Source of the DNA: Candidatus Methylopumilus sp.
Lineage (GTDB): Bacteria; Pseudomonadota; Gammaproteobacteria; Burkholderiales; Methylophilaceae
Assembly: GCA_009693175.1 (NCBI GenBank)
Contig: SHXT01000001.1
Coordinates: forward strand, 46,518-110,517
DNA: 64,000 nt
Direction: 5' to 3'
In this document: piece after piece, positions 28,003-37,741 of the stretch
Numbering within the stretch: the first letter of the stretch is position 1
Layout of the letters: each line of letters begins with the position of its first letter
Notes under the pieces: model-generated
Told to the model about the DNA's origin: nothing
Seen by the model: the letters and a program-made list of their open reading frames with translations, nothing else
The model's database searches: none
Made by a program: the position numbers and the translations under genes

Positions 28003-29046
28003 CTATGGCATCAATGGCACAAGATCAAGCCCAGAAGTCTCTGAAAAATTAAACATAAGATTCATATTCTGCACAGCCTGTCCTGCAGCGCCTTTGACGA
28101 GATTATCAATCACCGATAAAACAACAATCTTGTGACTTCCTTGCGGCTGATGGATACTAATGCGGCATTGATTTGAGCCTCTTACAGATCTTGTCTCTGG
28201 ATGAGAGCCTTCTGGCATGATATCCACGAAAGGTTCATCCTTGTATCTTGCTTCAAAAGCCGCCTGCACATCTATTTTTTTAGTTGCTGTTGCATAAAGC
28301 GTCGCATGTATGCCTCTAATCATAGGTGTGAGATGTGGCACAAACGTTAAATGAACAGTTTGATTTGCCAAATTTGTAAGACCTTCAGTGATTTCAGGTA
28401 AATGCCTATGCCCTTGCACGTTATAGGCTTTAAAATTGTCAGACGTCTCAGCCATCAAAGCATTCACCTCGGCCTTTCTACCCGCCCCGGAGACCCCTGA
28501 TTTGGCATCTGCAATCAAATCATCAAGATCAATCACGCCCGATTCGATCAAAGGGATAAATCCTAATTGAATAGCAGTTGGGTAACAGCCAGGATTAGCT
28601 ACAAGAGATGCTTTTTTAATTTTTTCTCGATTAATCTCGGGCAAACCATAAACAGCGTCTTTAAGTAGATCGGCGCATAAATGCGGCATTTTATACCACT
28701 TTTCCCAGATTTTAGCGTCTTTTAACCTAAAATCAGCAGCTAAATCGATGACTTTTACCCCGGCCTTAAGAAGTGCTGGCGCTTCCTGCATTGCTGTACC
28801 ATTGGGCGTTGCAAAGAATACGAGATCACAATTCGTCAAATCGGCAGTTTTAGGATCTTCAAATTTAAGGTCAAATAAGCCTCTTAAGCTTGGAAATAAA
28901 GTTGCGATCGATAAACCTGCCTCTGTTCGAGAGGTAACAGCTTGAATAGTGACGCTAGGATGTTTCACTAAAATTCTTAATAGCTCAACGCCTGTATATC
29001 CGGTTGCACCTACAACGCCTACTTTAATTTTGGACGCATTACTCAT
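28003..29046 (-). CDS. argC: N-acetyl-gamma-glutamyl-phosphate reductase
   Basis: 347 residues. NADP-binding [17 protein letters not shown] at the N-terminus, catalytic cysteine in [18 protein letters not shown], and the ISGAGR-like [10 protein letters not shown] segment with HRHLPEI. Third step of arginine synthesis. Same strand as rplM-rpsI and behind their terminator. argH lies elsewhere in this window on the same strand. Confidence 0.97.
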   Translation of the reverse strand: MSNASKIKVGVVGATGYTGVELLRILVKHPSVTIQAVTSRTEAGLSIATLFPSLRGLFDLKFEDPKTADLTNCDLVFFATPNGTAMQEAPALLKAGVKVIDLAADFRLKDAKIWEKWYKMPHLCADLLKDAVYGLPEINREKIKKASLVANPGCYPTAIQLGFIPLIESGVIDLDDLIADAKSGVSGAGRKAEVNALMAETSDNFKAYNVQGHRHLPEITEGLTNLANQTVHLTFVPHLTPMIRGIHATLYATATKKIDVQAAFEARYKDEPFVDIMPEGSHPETRSVRGSNQCRISIHQPQGSHKIVVLSVIDNLVKGAAGQAVQNMNLMFNFSETSGLDLVPLMP

Positions 29047-29124
29047 AACAGTCGCACCTTATAATTTATGAAAAGTCTTATCCTTAAAAAATCATACTAA
29101 CAAAATTCTTAAGCTCTATATAAC

Positions 29125-29151
29125 AAAAAAGCCGCTGAAAGCGGCCTTTTT
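29125..29151 (-). terminator. Terminator after rpsI
   Basis: Minus strand GCCGCT-ttc-AGCGGC followed by TTTTTT; a compact, strong intrinsic terminator between rpsI and argC. The other strand also has a T-run but no gene to end. Confidence 0.9.
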
Positions 29152-29172
29152 GCTCTTTGGAACTTGAAACAA

Positions 29173-29565
29173 TTAACGTTTCGAGAATTGTTTACGTCTA
29201 CGAGCTTTTCGAAGACCCACTTTTTTACGTTCAACTTCACGCGCATCACGTGTTACAAAACCAGCTTGTGAGAGCGTACTTTTTAAATTTGTATCATAGT
29301 CGATCAATGCACGTGTGATGCCATGACGCACTGCACCAGCTTGACCAGACTCACCACCACCGATGACATTCACATGAATATCAAAATTACTTAACATATT
29401 TGTTAAATCAAGCGGTTGGCGAAAAATCATACGGGAGGTATAACGTGAAAAATATTCATCCGCAGGCTTGTCATTCACTGTAATCACGCCCTTACCTGGC
29501 TTCATGAATACACGAGCTACTGAGCTCTTTCTGCGACCTGTTCCGTAATTGTATTTACCTATCAT
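29173..29565 (-). CDS. rpsI: 30S ribosomal protein S9
   Basis: 130 residues. Conserved [22 protein letters not shown] and the C-terminal basic end [12 protein letters not shown], whose last residues contact P-site tRNA. AAGGA is seen before the start. Thirteen bases after rplM, the universal operon order. Confidence 0.98.
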   Translation of the reverse strand: MIGKYNYGTGRRKSSVARVFMKPGKGVITVNDKPADEYFSRYTSRMIFRQPLDLTNMLSNFDIHVNVIGGGESGQAGAVRHGITRALIDYDTNLKSTLSQAGFVTRDAREVERKKVGLRKARRRKQFSKR

Positions 29566-29578
29566 AGTATTTCCTTAA

Positions 29579-30007
29579 CTATATGCTTAATGGTTGTGGT
29601 TGTTGAGCCACATGTTCATGAGTTGCGCCTGAATAGACTTTCATCTTTTTAATCATCGCATAACCCAAAGGTCCTTTTGGTAACATTCCCTTCACAGCTT
29701 TTTCTAAAGCGCGGCCTGGAAAACGGTCTTGCATCTTAGAAAAGTTCGTTGTTGAAATACCGCCTGGATAACCTGAATGGCGATGGTAAACCTTATCGTC
29801 ACCCTTATTACCCGTTACTGTAATCTTGTCTGCATTAATCACAACAATATAATCGCCAGTATCTACGTGTGGCGTATAAATCGCTTTATGTTTGCCACGT
29901 AATCGATGTGCAATCGCACTTGCTAATCTTCCCAGTACTGCGTCAGTTCCGTCTACAACAAACCAATCGCGTTTTACTTCATGGGATTTTGCTGAAAATG
30001 TCTTCAT
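29579..30007 (-). CDS. rplM: 50S ribosomal protein L13
   Basis: 142 residues, standard. [27 protein letters not shown] and YRHSGYPGG-type block ([16 protein letters not shown]) are diagnostic. An early-assembly 23S rRNA binder that in E. coli represses its own operon by binding the leader. A strong promoter precedes it with a leader of about 35 bases. Confidence 0.98.
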   Translation of the reverse strand: MKTFSAKSHEVKRDWFVVDGTDAVLGRLASAIAHRLRGKHKAIYTPHVDTGDYIVVINADKITVTGNKGDDKVYHRHSGYPGGISTTNFSKMQDRFPGRALEKAVKGMLPKGPLGYAMIKKMKVYSGATHEHVAQQPQPLSI

Positions 30008-30050
30008 TTTAATACCAACTTTTGCGCTATAAATTTAAAAAAAGAGATGA

Positions 30051-30080
30051 ATTCTATGTCAATACTGCCTGTTTTGTCAA
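30051..30080 (-). promoter_or_regulatory. rplM-rpsI promoter
   Basis: Minus strand: consensus TTGACA, 18 bases, TAGAAT, about 44 bases upstream of the rplM ATG. One of the best promoter matches in the window. Confidence 0.6.
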
Positions 30081-30093
30081 TTTTATTAATGAT

Positions 30094-30942
30094 TTAGTTC
30101 ACGGAGAGATAGTGAAAAAATACGCCTAAAAAGACTAAACCGCCCAAATAATTGTTGCTTAAAAATGCATCAAAACAAGCTGTTGGATCGAGAGCCTTAA
30201 TTCGGCGATACAAAATACCAATAAAAAGAAGGCTGGCCCCCATAAATCCGTAAAAAGGCCAAGTAAATTTCTCTAGATATCCTACCCAAACCAAGCATCC
30301 CATCATACAGGTATAGCTCAACATAATGGCTTCTTTCACGTAAGCCCCAAACCAAATAGCTGATGAACGAATGCCAATTTTTAAATCATCATTTTTATCA
30401 GTCATAGCATAAAGCGTGTCGTAAGCAATTGCCCAAAAAATATTCGCGAAAAATAATAACCATGTTGTCAACCCCAAAGATACTTCATTGGCAGAAAAAG
30501 CTATCGGAATTCCCATGCCAAAACTTAATCCTAAATAGGCTTGCGGCATAACAAAAAATCGTTTTGTTAAAGGATAGGTAAGCGCTAAAAATAAAGCAAT
30601 CAAAGCAAAATAAAACGCTTTTACATTTAAAAATAAAACACATATCAAAGCACCCATCAATAAAGTGATGAGTAAGTAGAAAGCATTCTTAACTGACACA
30701 GATTGGTTAGCTAAAGGTCGCAACTTTGTGCGCGTCACAAAAGAATCAAATTTACGATCAAGAATATCATTAGCAACACAACCCGCTGAGCGCATCAAAA
30801 TCGTACCTAAGATAAAAATACTAAGAAGCTTAAAGCCTGGGAGCCCATGTGTAGCAGAATAAAGGGCCCACATTGTTGGCCATAACAATAAAAAAATGCC
30901 AATAGGTTTATCAAGACGCATGAGACGAATGTAGTAATGCAT
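30094..30942 (-). CDS. ubiA: 4-hydroxybenzoate polyprenyltransferase
   Basis: 282 residues, about eight membrane helices. First aspartate-rich motif NDILDRKFD within RSAGCVANDILDRKFDSFVTRTKLRPLA, second YDTLYAMTDKNDDLKIG. It attaches the polyprenyl chain to 4-hydroxybenzoate in the inner membrane, the second committed step of ubiquinone synthesis. ubiC, which makes the substrate, lies two genes upstream on the same strand with tonB in between. Confidence 0.95.
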   Translation of the reverse strand: MHYYIRLMRLDKPIGIFLLLWPTMWALYSATHGLPGFKLLSIFILGTILMRSAGCVANDILDRKFDSFVTRTKLRPLANQSVSVKNAFYLLITLLMGALICVLFLNVKAFYFALIALFLALTYPLTKRFFVMPQAYLGLSFGMGIPIAFSANEVSLGLTTWLLFFANIFWAIAYDTLYAMTDKNDDLKIGIRSSAIWFGAYVKEAIMLSYTCMMGCLVWVGYLEKFTWPFYGFMGASLLFIGILYRRIKALDPTACFDAFLSNNYLGGLVFLGVFFHYLSVN

Positions 30943-30960
30943 CTTTAAAATTGATGCTAA

Positions 30961-31605
30961 CTATTCAAGCTTGAATGAAATGGGAACAAGCACATTAAAA
31001 TTTTTACCGCGAAGACTTTGGGGTGGCGATGGAAATGGCGAAGCTTTTTTAATCATTTCTAGTGCTTCGTTATCTAACACTTCATAGGTGCTACTTTTTT
31101 TAATTTTGACACTCATGACAGAACCTTTGCTATCGATTTCAAGGTCTACAATCACCATACCTTGCCAACCTCTCATTTGAGCTATTTTTGGATATTGTTT
31201 ATATTGTGCAATCGCATTTGCAAGAAGATTACTATAACTATCTAGGTGTGTATTTATTTGTTCTTGAGGAACTACATTGGGTATTTTTGAAGGCACTTCA
31301 GCAGGTGCTGGAGGGGCTAATTCTTTAGGAAGAGGTTGTGCAACAATGGTTGCATTTTTATCAATGATAGGCGTAACTTTTTTTTGTATCGGCTCACTCT
31401 TTTTAACAATAGGCTGCGGTGTCTCAACTTTTTCGACTGGCTTTTGAATGGGTGAGCTTTCAATAGTGACACTCATCACCTGAGGTACTGATACTGTTTT
31501 ATTAAATTGTGGAAACCCTATAATTAAAATGATATGAATCACCATTGAAATCATAATGGCTTTAGGCAAATCAAAAAGAAAAAGAAAGTCTCTCGACAAG
31601 TTCAC
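30961..31605 (-). CDS. tonB: TonB-family energy transducer
   Basis: 214 residues: one N-terminal membrane helix (IMISMVIHIILIIGF), a Pro/Lys/Val-rich periplasmic spacer (PIVKKSEPIQKKVTPI, PAPAEVPSKIPNVVP), and a C-terminal TonB domain (YPKIAQMRGWQGMVIVDLEIDSKGSV...FPSPPQSLRG). TonB transmits proton-motive force from ExbB-ExbD to outer-membrane receptors. No exbBD or receptor gene is nearby. Its position between ubiC and ubiA suggests only shared transcription. Confidence 0.88.
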   Translation of the reverse strand: MNLSRDFLFLFDLPKAIMISMVIHIILIIGFPQFNKTVSVPQVMSVTIESSPIQKPVEKVETPQPIVKKSEPIQKKVTPIIDKNATIVAQPLPKELAPPAPAEVPSKIPNVVPQEQINTHLDSYSNLLANAIAQYKQYPKIAQMRGWQGMVIVDLEIDSKGSVMSVKIKKSSTYEVLDNEALEMIKKASPFPSPPQSLRGKNFNVLVPISFKLE

Positions 31606-31682
31606 GATTTTAAAAATAGCGTTTCAAAAAAATTAAAGGGAAATTATAGCCTAAATCAATATACCGTTATGAAATTTACTGC

Positions 31683-32159
31683 TCAATTAAAAAGATGTGG
31701 CAAAAAGACTTCTATTAAGGTCAGTGTCTTTCCGTCTTTTTCCCATTCGGATTGTCGTGTCCATATAACTTCTTCATGCACGAGCCCAAGTGACTTTAAA
31801 TAAATATGTAAGGGATCATTCAGTAAACATTCTCGATACAAAACAGAACGTTTAAATATATTTGGGTCTTTAAATAAAATATTGGCGAGCGATTGCTGAC
31901 CAAGTGTTTTTAAACAATGCCAAGCGCCATTCACATCTTCGTCTTTTAATAAAGTACGCGCAAAAATCATAGACTGATCATGACTTTTTAAAATAACTTC
32001 GCGTATGTAATCCGTTTTATTTTCTAAAGACTTGCCTTCATAAATTACATCGACTTTTACATCATTCAATTCTTTTTTTAAGCGCTCTGTTAAAGATCTG
32101 CCCTCCGTCAACCATGAAAATTGATTACCTTCAACTGTAGGGAATATTAACCAAGTCAT
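31683..32159 (-). CDS. ubiC: Chorismate pyruvate-lyase
   Basis: 158 residues, near the 165 of E. coli. Recognised from SLTERLKKEL, the REVILKSHDQSMIFARTLL stretch with the conserved arginine, LGQQSLANILFKDPNIFKRS, and the final LIEVFLP with the conserved glutamate. It splits chorismate into pyruvate and 4-hydroxybenzoate, the first ubiquinone-specific step. Two bases from recG. Identification is by remembered pattern at modest similarity, supported by ubiA nearby. Confidence 0.82.
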   Translation of the reverse strand: MTWLIFPTVEGNQFSWLTEGRSLTERLKKELNDVKVDVIYEGKSLENKTDYIREVILKSHDQSMIFARTLLKDEDVNGAWHCLKTLGQQSLANILFKDPNIFKRSVLYRECLLNDPLHIYLKSLGLVHEEVIWTRQSEWEKDGKTLTLIEVFLPHLFN

Positions 32160-32161
32160 CT

Positions 32162-34162
32162 TTATACCTTTACTCTTTCATTTGCATGAGCTGCCCAACG
32201 CTTAAGATGAAGATAAGAAGCCTCAGAATAACCTTCTAATAATTGATCTGCAATATTCCTAGCTTCCTCTAGCAATTTAAAATCACGATTAAGATTGGCC
32301 ACTCGCAACATAGCAACACCGCTTTGACGTATGCCTAAAAATTCTCCCGGGCCGCGTATATTTAAATCTTCTTGTGCAATGATAAAACCATCTGTATTTT
32401 CAAAAATAACTTTAAGCCTTTGTCTCGCAATGTCTGATAATTTTTTGTAAAATAAAATACATGTACTTTTTAAAGACCCTCTACCGACGCGACCGCGAAG
32501 CTGATGTAACTGAGATAAGCCCATACGTTCTGCATTTTCAATAACCATTAATGTTGCATTTGGCACATCAACCCCAACTTCAATCACGGTAGTAGCCACT
32601 AGCAATTGAATATCGCCACTCACAAAAGCCGACATTACTTTTTGTTTTTCTGATAACTTCATGCGTCCGTGAACTAAGCCGACTTTTAAATCTTTAAAAT
32701 TAGACTGCATATTTAAAAAAGTAGATTCAGCAGTTTGTAACTGCAACACTTCACTTTCTTCAATAAGAGGGCATACCCAGTAAACTTGCGCTCCTAAATG
32801 ACATACCTCATGCACTCTTTTTAATATTTCATCACGCCTATCCTCGGAAAAAAGTTTTGTCACAATCGCTTCGCGACCCTTAGGTAGTTCATCAATCACA
32901 GAGACATCAAGGTCTGCAAAATAACTCATAGAAAGCGTGCGTGGAATGGGTGTTGCACTCATCATGAGTTGATGTGGCTCTATCGCTTTATCTAATGCTC
33001 CTTTTTTTCTTAAAGCTAATCGTTGTTCAACACCAAAACGATGTTGCTCATCAATAATACTTAAACCTAATTTATTAAACACCACATGTTCTTGAAAAAG
33101 TGCATGCGTTCCGACCACGATAGGTGCCTCACCCGATTGAGCCATGTTTAGAGAAAATTCGCGATCTTTTTTAGATTGACTACCAGTAAGCCATGCTACT
33201 TTAATGTTAAGTGGTGACAACCAATGAAGTAATTTTCGATAATGTTGTTCTGCCAAAATTTCTGTGGGTGCCATGAAAGCTACTTGACTCCCATTTTCAA
33301 TAGCTTGCAAAGCTGCCATCGTTGCTACAACTGTTTTCCCACTACCTACATCACCTTGTAAAAGACGTTGCATTGGATAATTTTTTTCGAGATCTGTTCT
33401 AATTTCTTGATTTACTTTTTTCTGTGCCTCTGTTAATTCAAATTCAAGTAAATTTAAAAATTTTTGAGTTAATTTATTTTTTGCAATTAAAGGTATTGCA
33501 GTAAGTTTTCTTCTAATTAAATAATTAGAACGCAATGACAATTGCTGCGCTAAAAACTCATCGAAAATAATACGTCCATATGCCGCCGAAGTAAAAGCTT
33601 CGTGTGCCTTAACCTCTTTAAAATTTTTTGGATAATGAATTTGTTTCAAACTTTCATACAAATTTGGCAATCCTAATTTTTCATAAATCGTTTTGGGAAA
33701 TAAGTCTTTTAAATAACTTTTTAGATCATACTGATCAAATAATGTATGCATAGCATTCATAATAATTTTTTGCCCTACGCCTGCAACTAGATAATAGATG
33801 GGTGTAAGTGACTTAGGCAACACATCGTTTTCTTTTATTAATTTACATTGTGGATGAATCATCTCACATGCAAATAAATTATGCCGAGCCTCTCCTAAGA
33901 TGCGAATTCGATTTCCCACATCAAATGTTTTTATTTGACTTGGATAGAAATGAAGAAATCTAAGTTGCAATGTGCCCGACGCATCTTTCACTCGAACAAG
34001 TAGCATCTTTTTAGGCTTATACAAAACTTCAGCCCGAATGACTTCTGCTTCAACTTGAGAAAGGGTACCTATTTTAATATCACGAATGGGTATCACAACT
34101 GTTTCATCAATATAACGAATAGGAAGGTGCATCACCAAACTAAATGCATCCTCAATACCCAA
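32162..34162 (-). CDS. recG: ATP-dependent DNA helicase RecG
   Basis: 666 residues from a TTG at 34162. Wedge/OB region at the N-terminus, then superfamily 2 motifs: LLQGDVGSGKTVVA (Walker A), IIDEQHRFGVEQR (DEQH box), MSATPIPRTLSMS, TTVIEVGVDVPNA and QLRGRVGRG. RecG remodels stalled forks. The family normally has a further stretch before this start; in frame upstream reads LTSLSELKLYSPSVLNKLKKLGIED, which fits, but there the only possible start is a CTG at 34222, before a TAA at 34237-34235. The true start is therefore unsettled. Confidence 0.95.
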   Translation of the reverse strand: MGIEDAFSLVMHLPIRYIDETVVIPIRDIKIGTLSQVEAEVIRAEVLYKPKKMLLVRVKDASGTLQLRFLHFYPSQIKTFDVGNRIRILGEARHNLFACEMIHPQCKLIKENDVLPKSLTPIYYLVAGVGQKIIMNAMHTLFDQYDLKSYLKDLFPKTIYEKLGLPNLYESLKQIHYPKNFKEVKAHEAFTSAAYGRIIFDEFLAQQLSLRSNYLIRRKLTAIPLIAKNKLTQKFLNLLEFELTEAQKKVNQEIRTDLEKNYPMQRLLQGDVGSGKTVVATMAALQAIENGSQVAFMAPTEILAEQHYRKLLHWLSPLNIKVAWLTGSQSKKDREFSLNMAQSGEAPIVVGTHALFQEHVVFNKLGLSIIDEQHRFGVEQRLALRKKGALDKAIEPHQLMMSATPIPRTLSMSYFADLDVSVIDELPKGREAIVTKLFSEDRRDEILKRVHEVCHLGAQVYWVCPLIEESEVLQLQTAESTFLNMQSNFKDLKVGLVHGRMKLSEKQKVMSAFVSGDIQLLVATTVIEVGVDVPNATLMVIENAERMGLSQLHQLRGRVGRGSLKSTCILFYKKLSDIARQRLKVIFENTDGFIIAQEDLNIRGPGEFLGIRQSGVAMLRVANLNRDFKLLEEARNIADQLLEGYSEASYLHLKRWAAHANERVKV

Positions 34163-34248
34163 TTTTTTGAGTTTATTTAATACAGAGGGTGAATAAAGCT
34201 TGAGTTCGGATAAAGAAGTCAGATTGAAATACTCTTAAAAAAAATAAT

Positions 34249-34626
34249 TTAGAACACTACAATGCCATCAGCTTCGATGAGTGCATTTCTTGGTAAGGAT
34301 GCAACGCCTACAGCAGCTCTTGCTGGATAGGGCTGAATGAAATACTCTCCCATAATGGTATTCACCATGGCAAAATGGGATAAATCTGTTAGGTAAATAT
34401 TAATTTTAACAACGTCTCTTAATGTTGCGCCAGAAGCTTCAACCACCGATTTTAAATTTTTAAATACTTGATGAATCTGTTTTTCAATGCCCTCAACTAA
34501 TTGCATCGACTCTGGCTCAAGCGCAATCTGACCTGATAAATAAATCGTTTTACCTACTTTAACAGCTTGAGAATATGAGCCAATTGCTTCAGGTGCATTT
34601 TTAGTTTGAATAATTTCTTTTGTCAT
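34249..34626 (-). CDS. ridA: RidA family enamine/imine deaminase
   Basis: 125 residues. Signature [21 protein letters not shown] at the C-terminus and [26 protein letters not shown] at the N-terminus, with the arginine that binds the substrate carboxylate (PARAAVGV). RidA removes reactive 2-aminoacrylate formed by PLP enzymes. Three bases from the spoT stop, as usual in betaproteobacteria. Confidence 0.94.
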   Translation of the reverse strand: MTKEIIQTKNAPEAIGSYSQAVKVGKTIYLSGQIALEPESMQLVEGIEKQIHQVFKNLKSVVEASGATLRDVVKINIYLTDLSHFAMVNTIMGEYFIQPYPARAAVGVASLPRNALIEADGIVVF

Positions 34627-34629
34627 CTT

Positions 34630-36840
34630 TTATCTTTCTTTAAAGTGTTTCATTTTTACACGACTGATTCTAGAAATATTAGTAATTTTTCTTAAATTTC
34701 TTATGAGATCTGCTAGATGAATACGATTATGCACTTGTACAATAAAATTAACATTTACAAAATGTCCACCATCAGACTCTTCTACATTGACATTATCAAT
34801 ATTTGAATCTGACTCCGCAATCACTGATGAGATTTTTGCTAACATGCCGCGCTCATTTAACACCATGATTTGTAAATTCACTTTAAATAAACGATCTGGG
34901 TTTGGATCCCACTCGACATCGAGCCATTTATCAGGGTCAAGTTTAAATTTACGAATAGCTAAACAATCGTGCGTATGTACAACAAGGCCTTTATCTTTAT
35001 TAATAAATCCTAAAATAGGATCGCCTGGTATTGGATGACAGCACTTTGCTAATTGAATAGCCATGCTCTCAGAACCTTTAATAGTAATGACATCAAGTTG
35101 CTTATTTTTTCCCTTAACTTCGCCAACACCAACTATAAAACTAGCTAACTGATGTGCCACCATAACATTCATGCGTTTACCTAAACCAATCTCAGCCAAG
35201 ATATCTTCTTTAGTCTTGGCATCATAATCACTAATTAATTTTTTCCAATGTGATGCTTTAATAGATGATGGCATTATATGAAGCGCTTTCAGTGCTTGAT
35301 TGAGCATGCCTTCACCAAGCCTTGAGGATTCTTCTGATTCTATTGATTTTAAATACTGTCGAATATGCGATCTTGCTTTGCCTGTGATCACAAAATTGAG
35401 CCAAGCAGGATTAGGTTTTGCTAAGAGGGCTGTAATGATTTCAATATGATCCCCATTATTCACTTCTGCACGAAGTGGGACAAGTTCTTGATTATATTTT
35501 GCAGCGACACAACAATTACCGACATCACTATGCACTGCATAAGCGAAATCAACTGCGGTTGAGCCCTTAGGTAACGCTAAGATTTTACCTTTAGGTGTGA
35601 ATACATAAACTTCATCGGGGAAGAGATCTACTTTTAAATGTTCTAGGAAATCAAGCGAATCTGAACTGTCCGATTGAACTTCTAAAAGACGCTTTAACCA
35701 TTGGTGCGTTTGTTGTTGAAGTGCAGTTAAATCTGCATCTTTAGTTTTATATAGCCAGTGAGCGGCAACACCTGCTTCAGCAAGTTTATGCATTTTTTCA
35801 CTGCGAATTTGTACCTCGATAGGCATGCCAAAAGGTCCGAATAAACTAGTGTGCAGTGATTGATAGCCATTGGCTTTAGGAATCGCGATGTAATCTTTAA
35901 ATTTACCTGGTAAGGGTTTATATAGTGCATGCAATGCACCTAGTGCTGAATAAGTGTCATGATTTTCTTTGACAATAATTCTGAATGCATAAATGTCATT
36001 AATCTGCGCAAATGACATCGTTTTTTCACTCATCTTCTTATAGATACTATAAATATTTTTTTCTCGTCCAGACACTTCAGCATCAATTTTTAATTCACTT
36101 AACTTTTGATGTATTGCTTCAGAAATTTTTTCAACCACTTCACGACGATTACCTCGAGAAGCTTTCATTGCTTTTTGAATTGCACGATAACGCGTAGGAT
36201 AAAGATGTTTAAAACTTAAATCCTCGAGTTCTTGATAAATCGTATTAAGCCCCAATCGATTAGCGATCGGAGCATAGATATCGTGTGTTTCCTGAGCAAT
36301 CCGTTTTTGTTTGTCAGATCTTAAAACATCCAGTGTTTGCATATTATGTAAACGATCTGCAAGTTTTACTAAGATGACGCGCACGTCATTCGACATAGCC
36401 AATAACATTTTTCTAAAATTTTCGGCTTGCGCTTCTGTGGCATCTCGAAATTCAATCCTATCGAGCTTGGATAATCCGTCTACCAAAATGGAAACTTGCT
36501 TACCAAATTTCTTTTCGATATCTTTACTTGTAATGGTGGTGTCTTCAACGACGTCATGAAGTAATGCAGCAAGAATCGTCGTGGCATCAAGATGAAGTCT
36601 AGCTAAAGTGCATGCTACAGAAACCGGATGCACAATATACGGTTCACCGCTTCTTCTGGATTGACCGTGATGTGCCTCTTCACTAAAACGATAAGCATCC
36701 CATATTTTTTGGATATCTTTCGACTTCAGGTAGATTTTAAGAAGATTAGTAAGTTCGGACTGGTCGTTATCGACGGGCAGTAAAGGAAACGGCGGTGATT
36801 TTTGAGCATCCGCTTTATCAAAATGAGCGGTACTAGCCAT
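34630..36840 (-). CDS. spoT: Bifunctional (p)ppGpp synthetase/hydrolase
   Basis: 736 residues. HD hydrolase domain with AALLHDVVEDT near residue 90, synthetase domain with PGKFKDYIAIPKANGYQSLHT (the RxKD-type charge of bifunctional Rel/SpoT enzymes), TGS domain (VFTPKGKILALPKGSTAVDFAYAVHSDVGNCC), and C-terminal zinc-finger and ACT domains. It makes and destroys the alarmone that works with DksA, encoded in this window. Next to rpoZ and gmk, the conserved gamma/beta order. No second RelA-type gene is visible here. Confidence 0.96.
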   Translation of the reverse strand: MASTAHFDKADAQKSPPFPLLPVDNDQSELTNLLKIYLKSKDIQKIWDAYRFSEEAHHGQSRRSGEPYIVHPVSVACTLARLHLDATTILAALLHDVVEDTTITSKDIEKKFGKQVSILVDGLSKLDRIEFRDATEAQAENFRKMLLAMSNDVRVILVKLADRLHNMQTLDVLRSDKQKRIAQETHDIYAPIANRLGLNTIYQELEDLSFKHLYPTRYRAIQKAMKASRGNRREVVEKISEAIHQKLSELKIDAEVSGREKNIYSIYKKMSEKTMSFAQINDIYAFRIIVKENHDTYSALGALHALYKPLPGKFKDYIAIPKANGYQSLHTSLFGPFGMPIEVQIRSEKMHKLAEAGVAAHWLYKTKDADLTALQQQTHQWLKRLLEVQSDSSDSLDFLEHLKVDLFPDEVYVFTPKGKILALPKGSTAVDFAYAVHSDVGNCCVAAKYNQELVPLRAEVNNGDHIEIITALLAKPNPAWLNFVITGKARSHIRQYLKSIESEESSRLGEGMLNQALKALHIMPSSIKASHWKKLISDYDAKTKEDILAEIGLGKRMNVMVAHQLASFIVGVGEVKGKNKQLDVITIKGSESMAIQLAKCCHPIPGDPILGFINKDKGLVVHTHDCLAIRKFKLDPDKWLDVEWDPNPDRLFKVNLQIMVLNERGMLAKISSVIAESDSNIDNVNVEESDGGHFVNVNFIVQVHNRIHLADLIRNLRKITNISRISRVKMKHFKER

Positions 36841-36879
36841 GATCTTTGTCTTAATAAGGGCTTTAAGCCCTGTTAAAAA

Positions 36880-37095
36880 TTAATACGTTGTTTTTCTATT
36901 TAAGATATCAAGGCCAACTTTACCTGCTGCAATTTCTCTTAATGCTAATACCGTTGGCTTATCTCTTAAGCCATGTGTGCTCACTAATGCTTCAGCACCA
37001 TTTGCTAATTGTCTTGCGCGGTATGCGGCAGCTAAAGTGAGTTTAAAGCGATTAGGAATAATCTCTAAACAGTCATCTACTGTAATTCGTGCCAT
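36880..37095 (-). CDS. rpoZ: RNA polymerase omega subunit
   Basis: 71 residues, slightly short of the 91 of E. coli but complete in the core: [34 protein letters not shown] and [11 protein letters not shown]. Omega folds beta-prime and forms one of the ppGpp-binding sites. GGAGAAATAAC precedes the ATG. Between gmk and spoT. Confidence 0.95.
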   Translation of the reverse strand: MARITVDDCLEIIPNRFKLTLAAAYRARQLANGAEALVSTHGLRDKPTVLALREIAAGKVGLDILNRKTTY

Positions 37096-37110
37096 GTTAT
37101 TTCTCCAAAT

Positions 37111-37722
37111 TTAAGTCAAGTTTTTAATTAAATGGCTGTGACGTGTCAACTGAATATGGCACATCAATCGGGTAGATCGAATAATGGCCATAAGATCGTG
37201 GAGCGCTACTTCAAAGTCATCGTTGATTGTAACATAATCAAACTCATCCACATGGCTCATCTCTTCTCGAGCGACTGCTAATCGCTTTGCAATGGTCTCG
37301 TCACTATCTTGTCCACGTATATTTAACCTTTCAGACAATGTATTAACTGAAGGTGGTAATACAAAAATAGAAACCGCTTCCTTAGATTGTGCCTTCAAAG
37401 CTTGAGCGCCTTGCCAATCAATTTCTAAAATTACGTCTTTTGGTAGATCTAGAATTTTTTGTACTGATTTTTTGCTCGTTCCGTACATGGCACCATGACA
37501 TTCGGCAGATTCTAAAAATTCACCTTTTTTCTTTAAATCTAAAAAGGTGGTCTCGTCCACAAAAAAATAATCCACGCCATTGACTTCCCCTGGCCGTGGT
37601 TTTCTAGTTGTATGCGAAACAGAAGCTTGCAGCTGCTTATCTTTATTCAATAATGCTTTCACTAATGTCGTCTTACCGGCACCGGAAGCTGCTGCAATAA
37701 TAAATAAATGGGCTTGACTCAT
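37111..37722 (-). CDS. gmk: Guanylate kinase
   Basis: 203 residues from the ATG at 37722 (MSQAHLFIIAAASGAGKTTLV), where the family starts; the track start at 37779 overlaps yicC and adds 19 unrelated residues. P-loop ASGAGKTT, SHTTRKPRPGEVNGVDYFF for GMP binding and the ILEIDWQGAQ block are clear. Converts GMP to GDP, feeding GTP and ppGpp pools. Confidence 0.95.
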   Translation of the reverse strand: MSQAHLFIIAAASGAGKTTLVKALLNKDKQLQASVSHTTRKPRPGEVNGVDYFFVDETTFLDLKKKGEFLESAECHGAMYGTSKKSVQKILDLPKDVILEIDWQGAQALKAQSKEAVSIFVLPPSVNTLSERLNIRGQDSDETIAKRLAVAREEMSHVDEFDYVTINDDFEVALHDLMAIIRSTRLMCHIQLTRHSHLIKNLT

Positions 37723-37741
37723 ATATGTTCTTAAATCTTTA

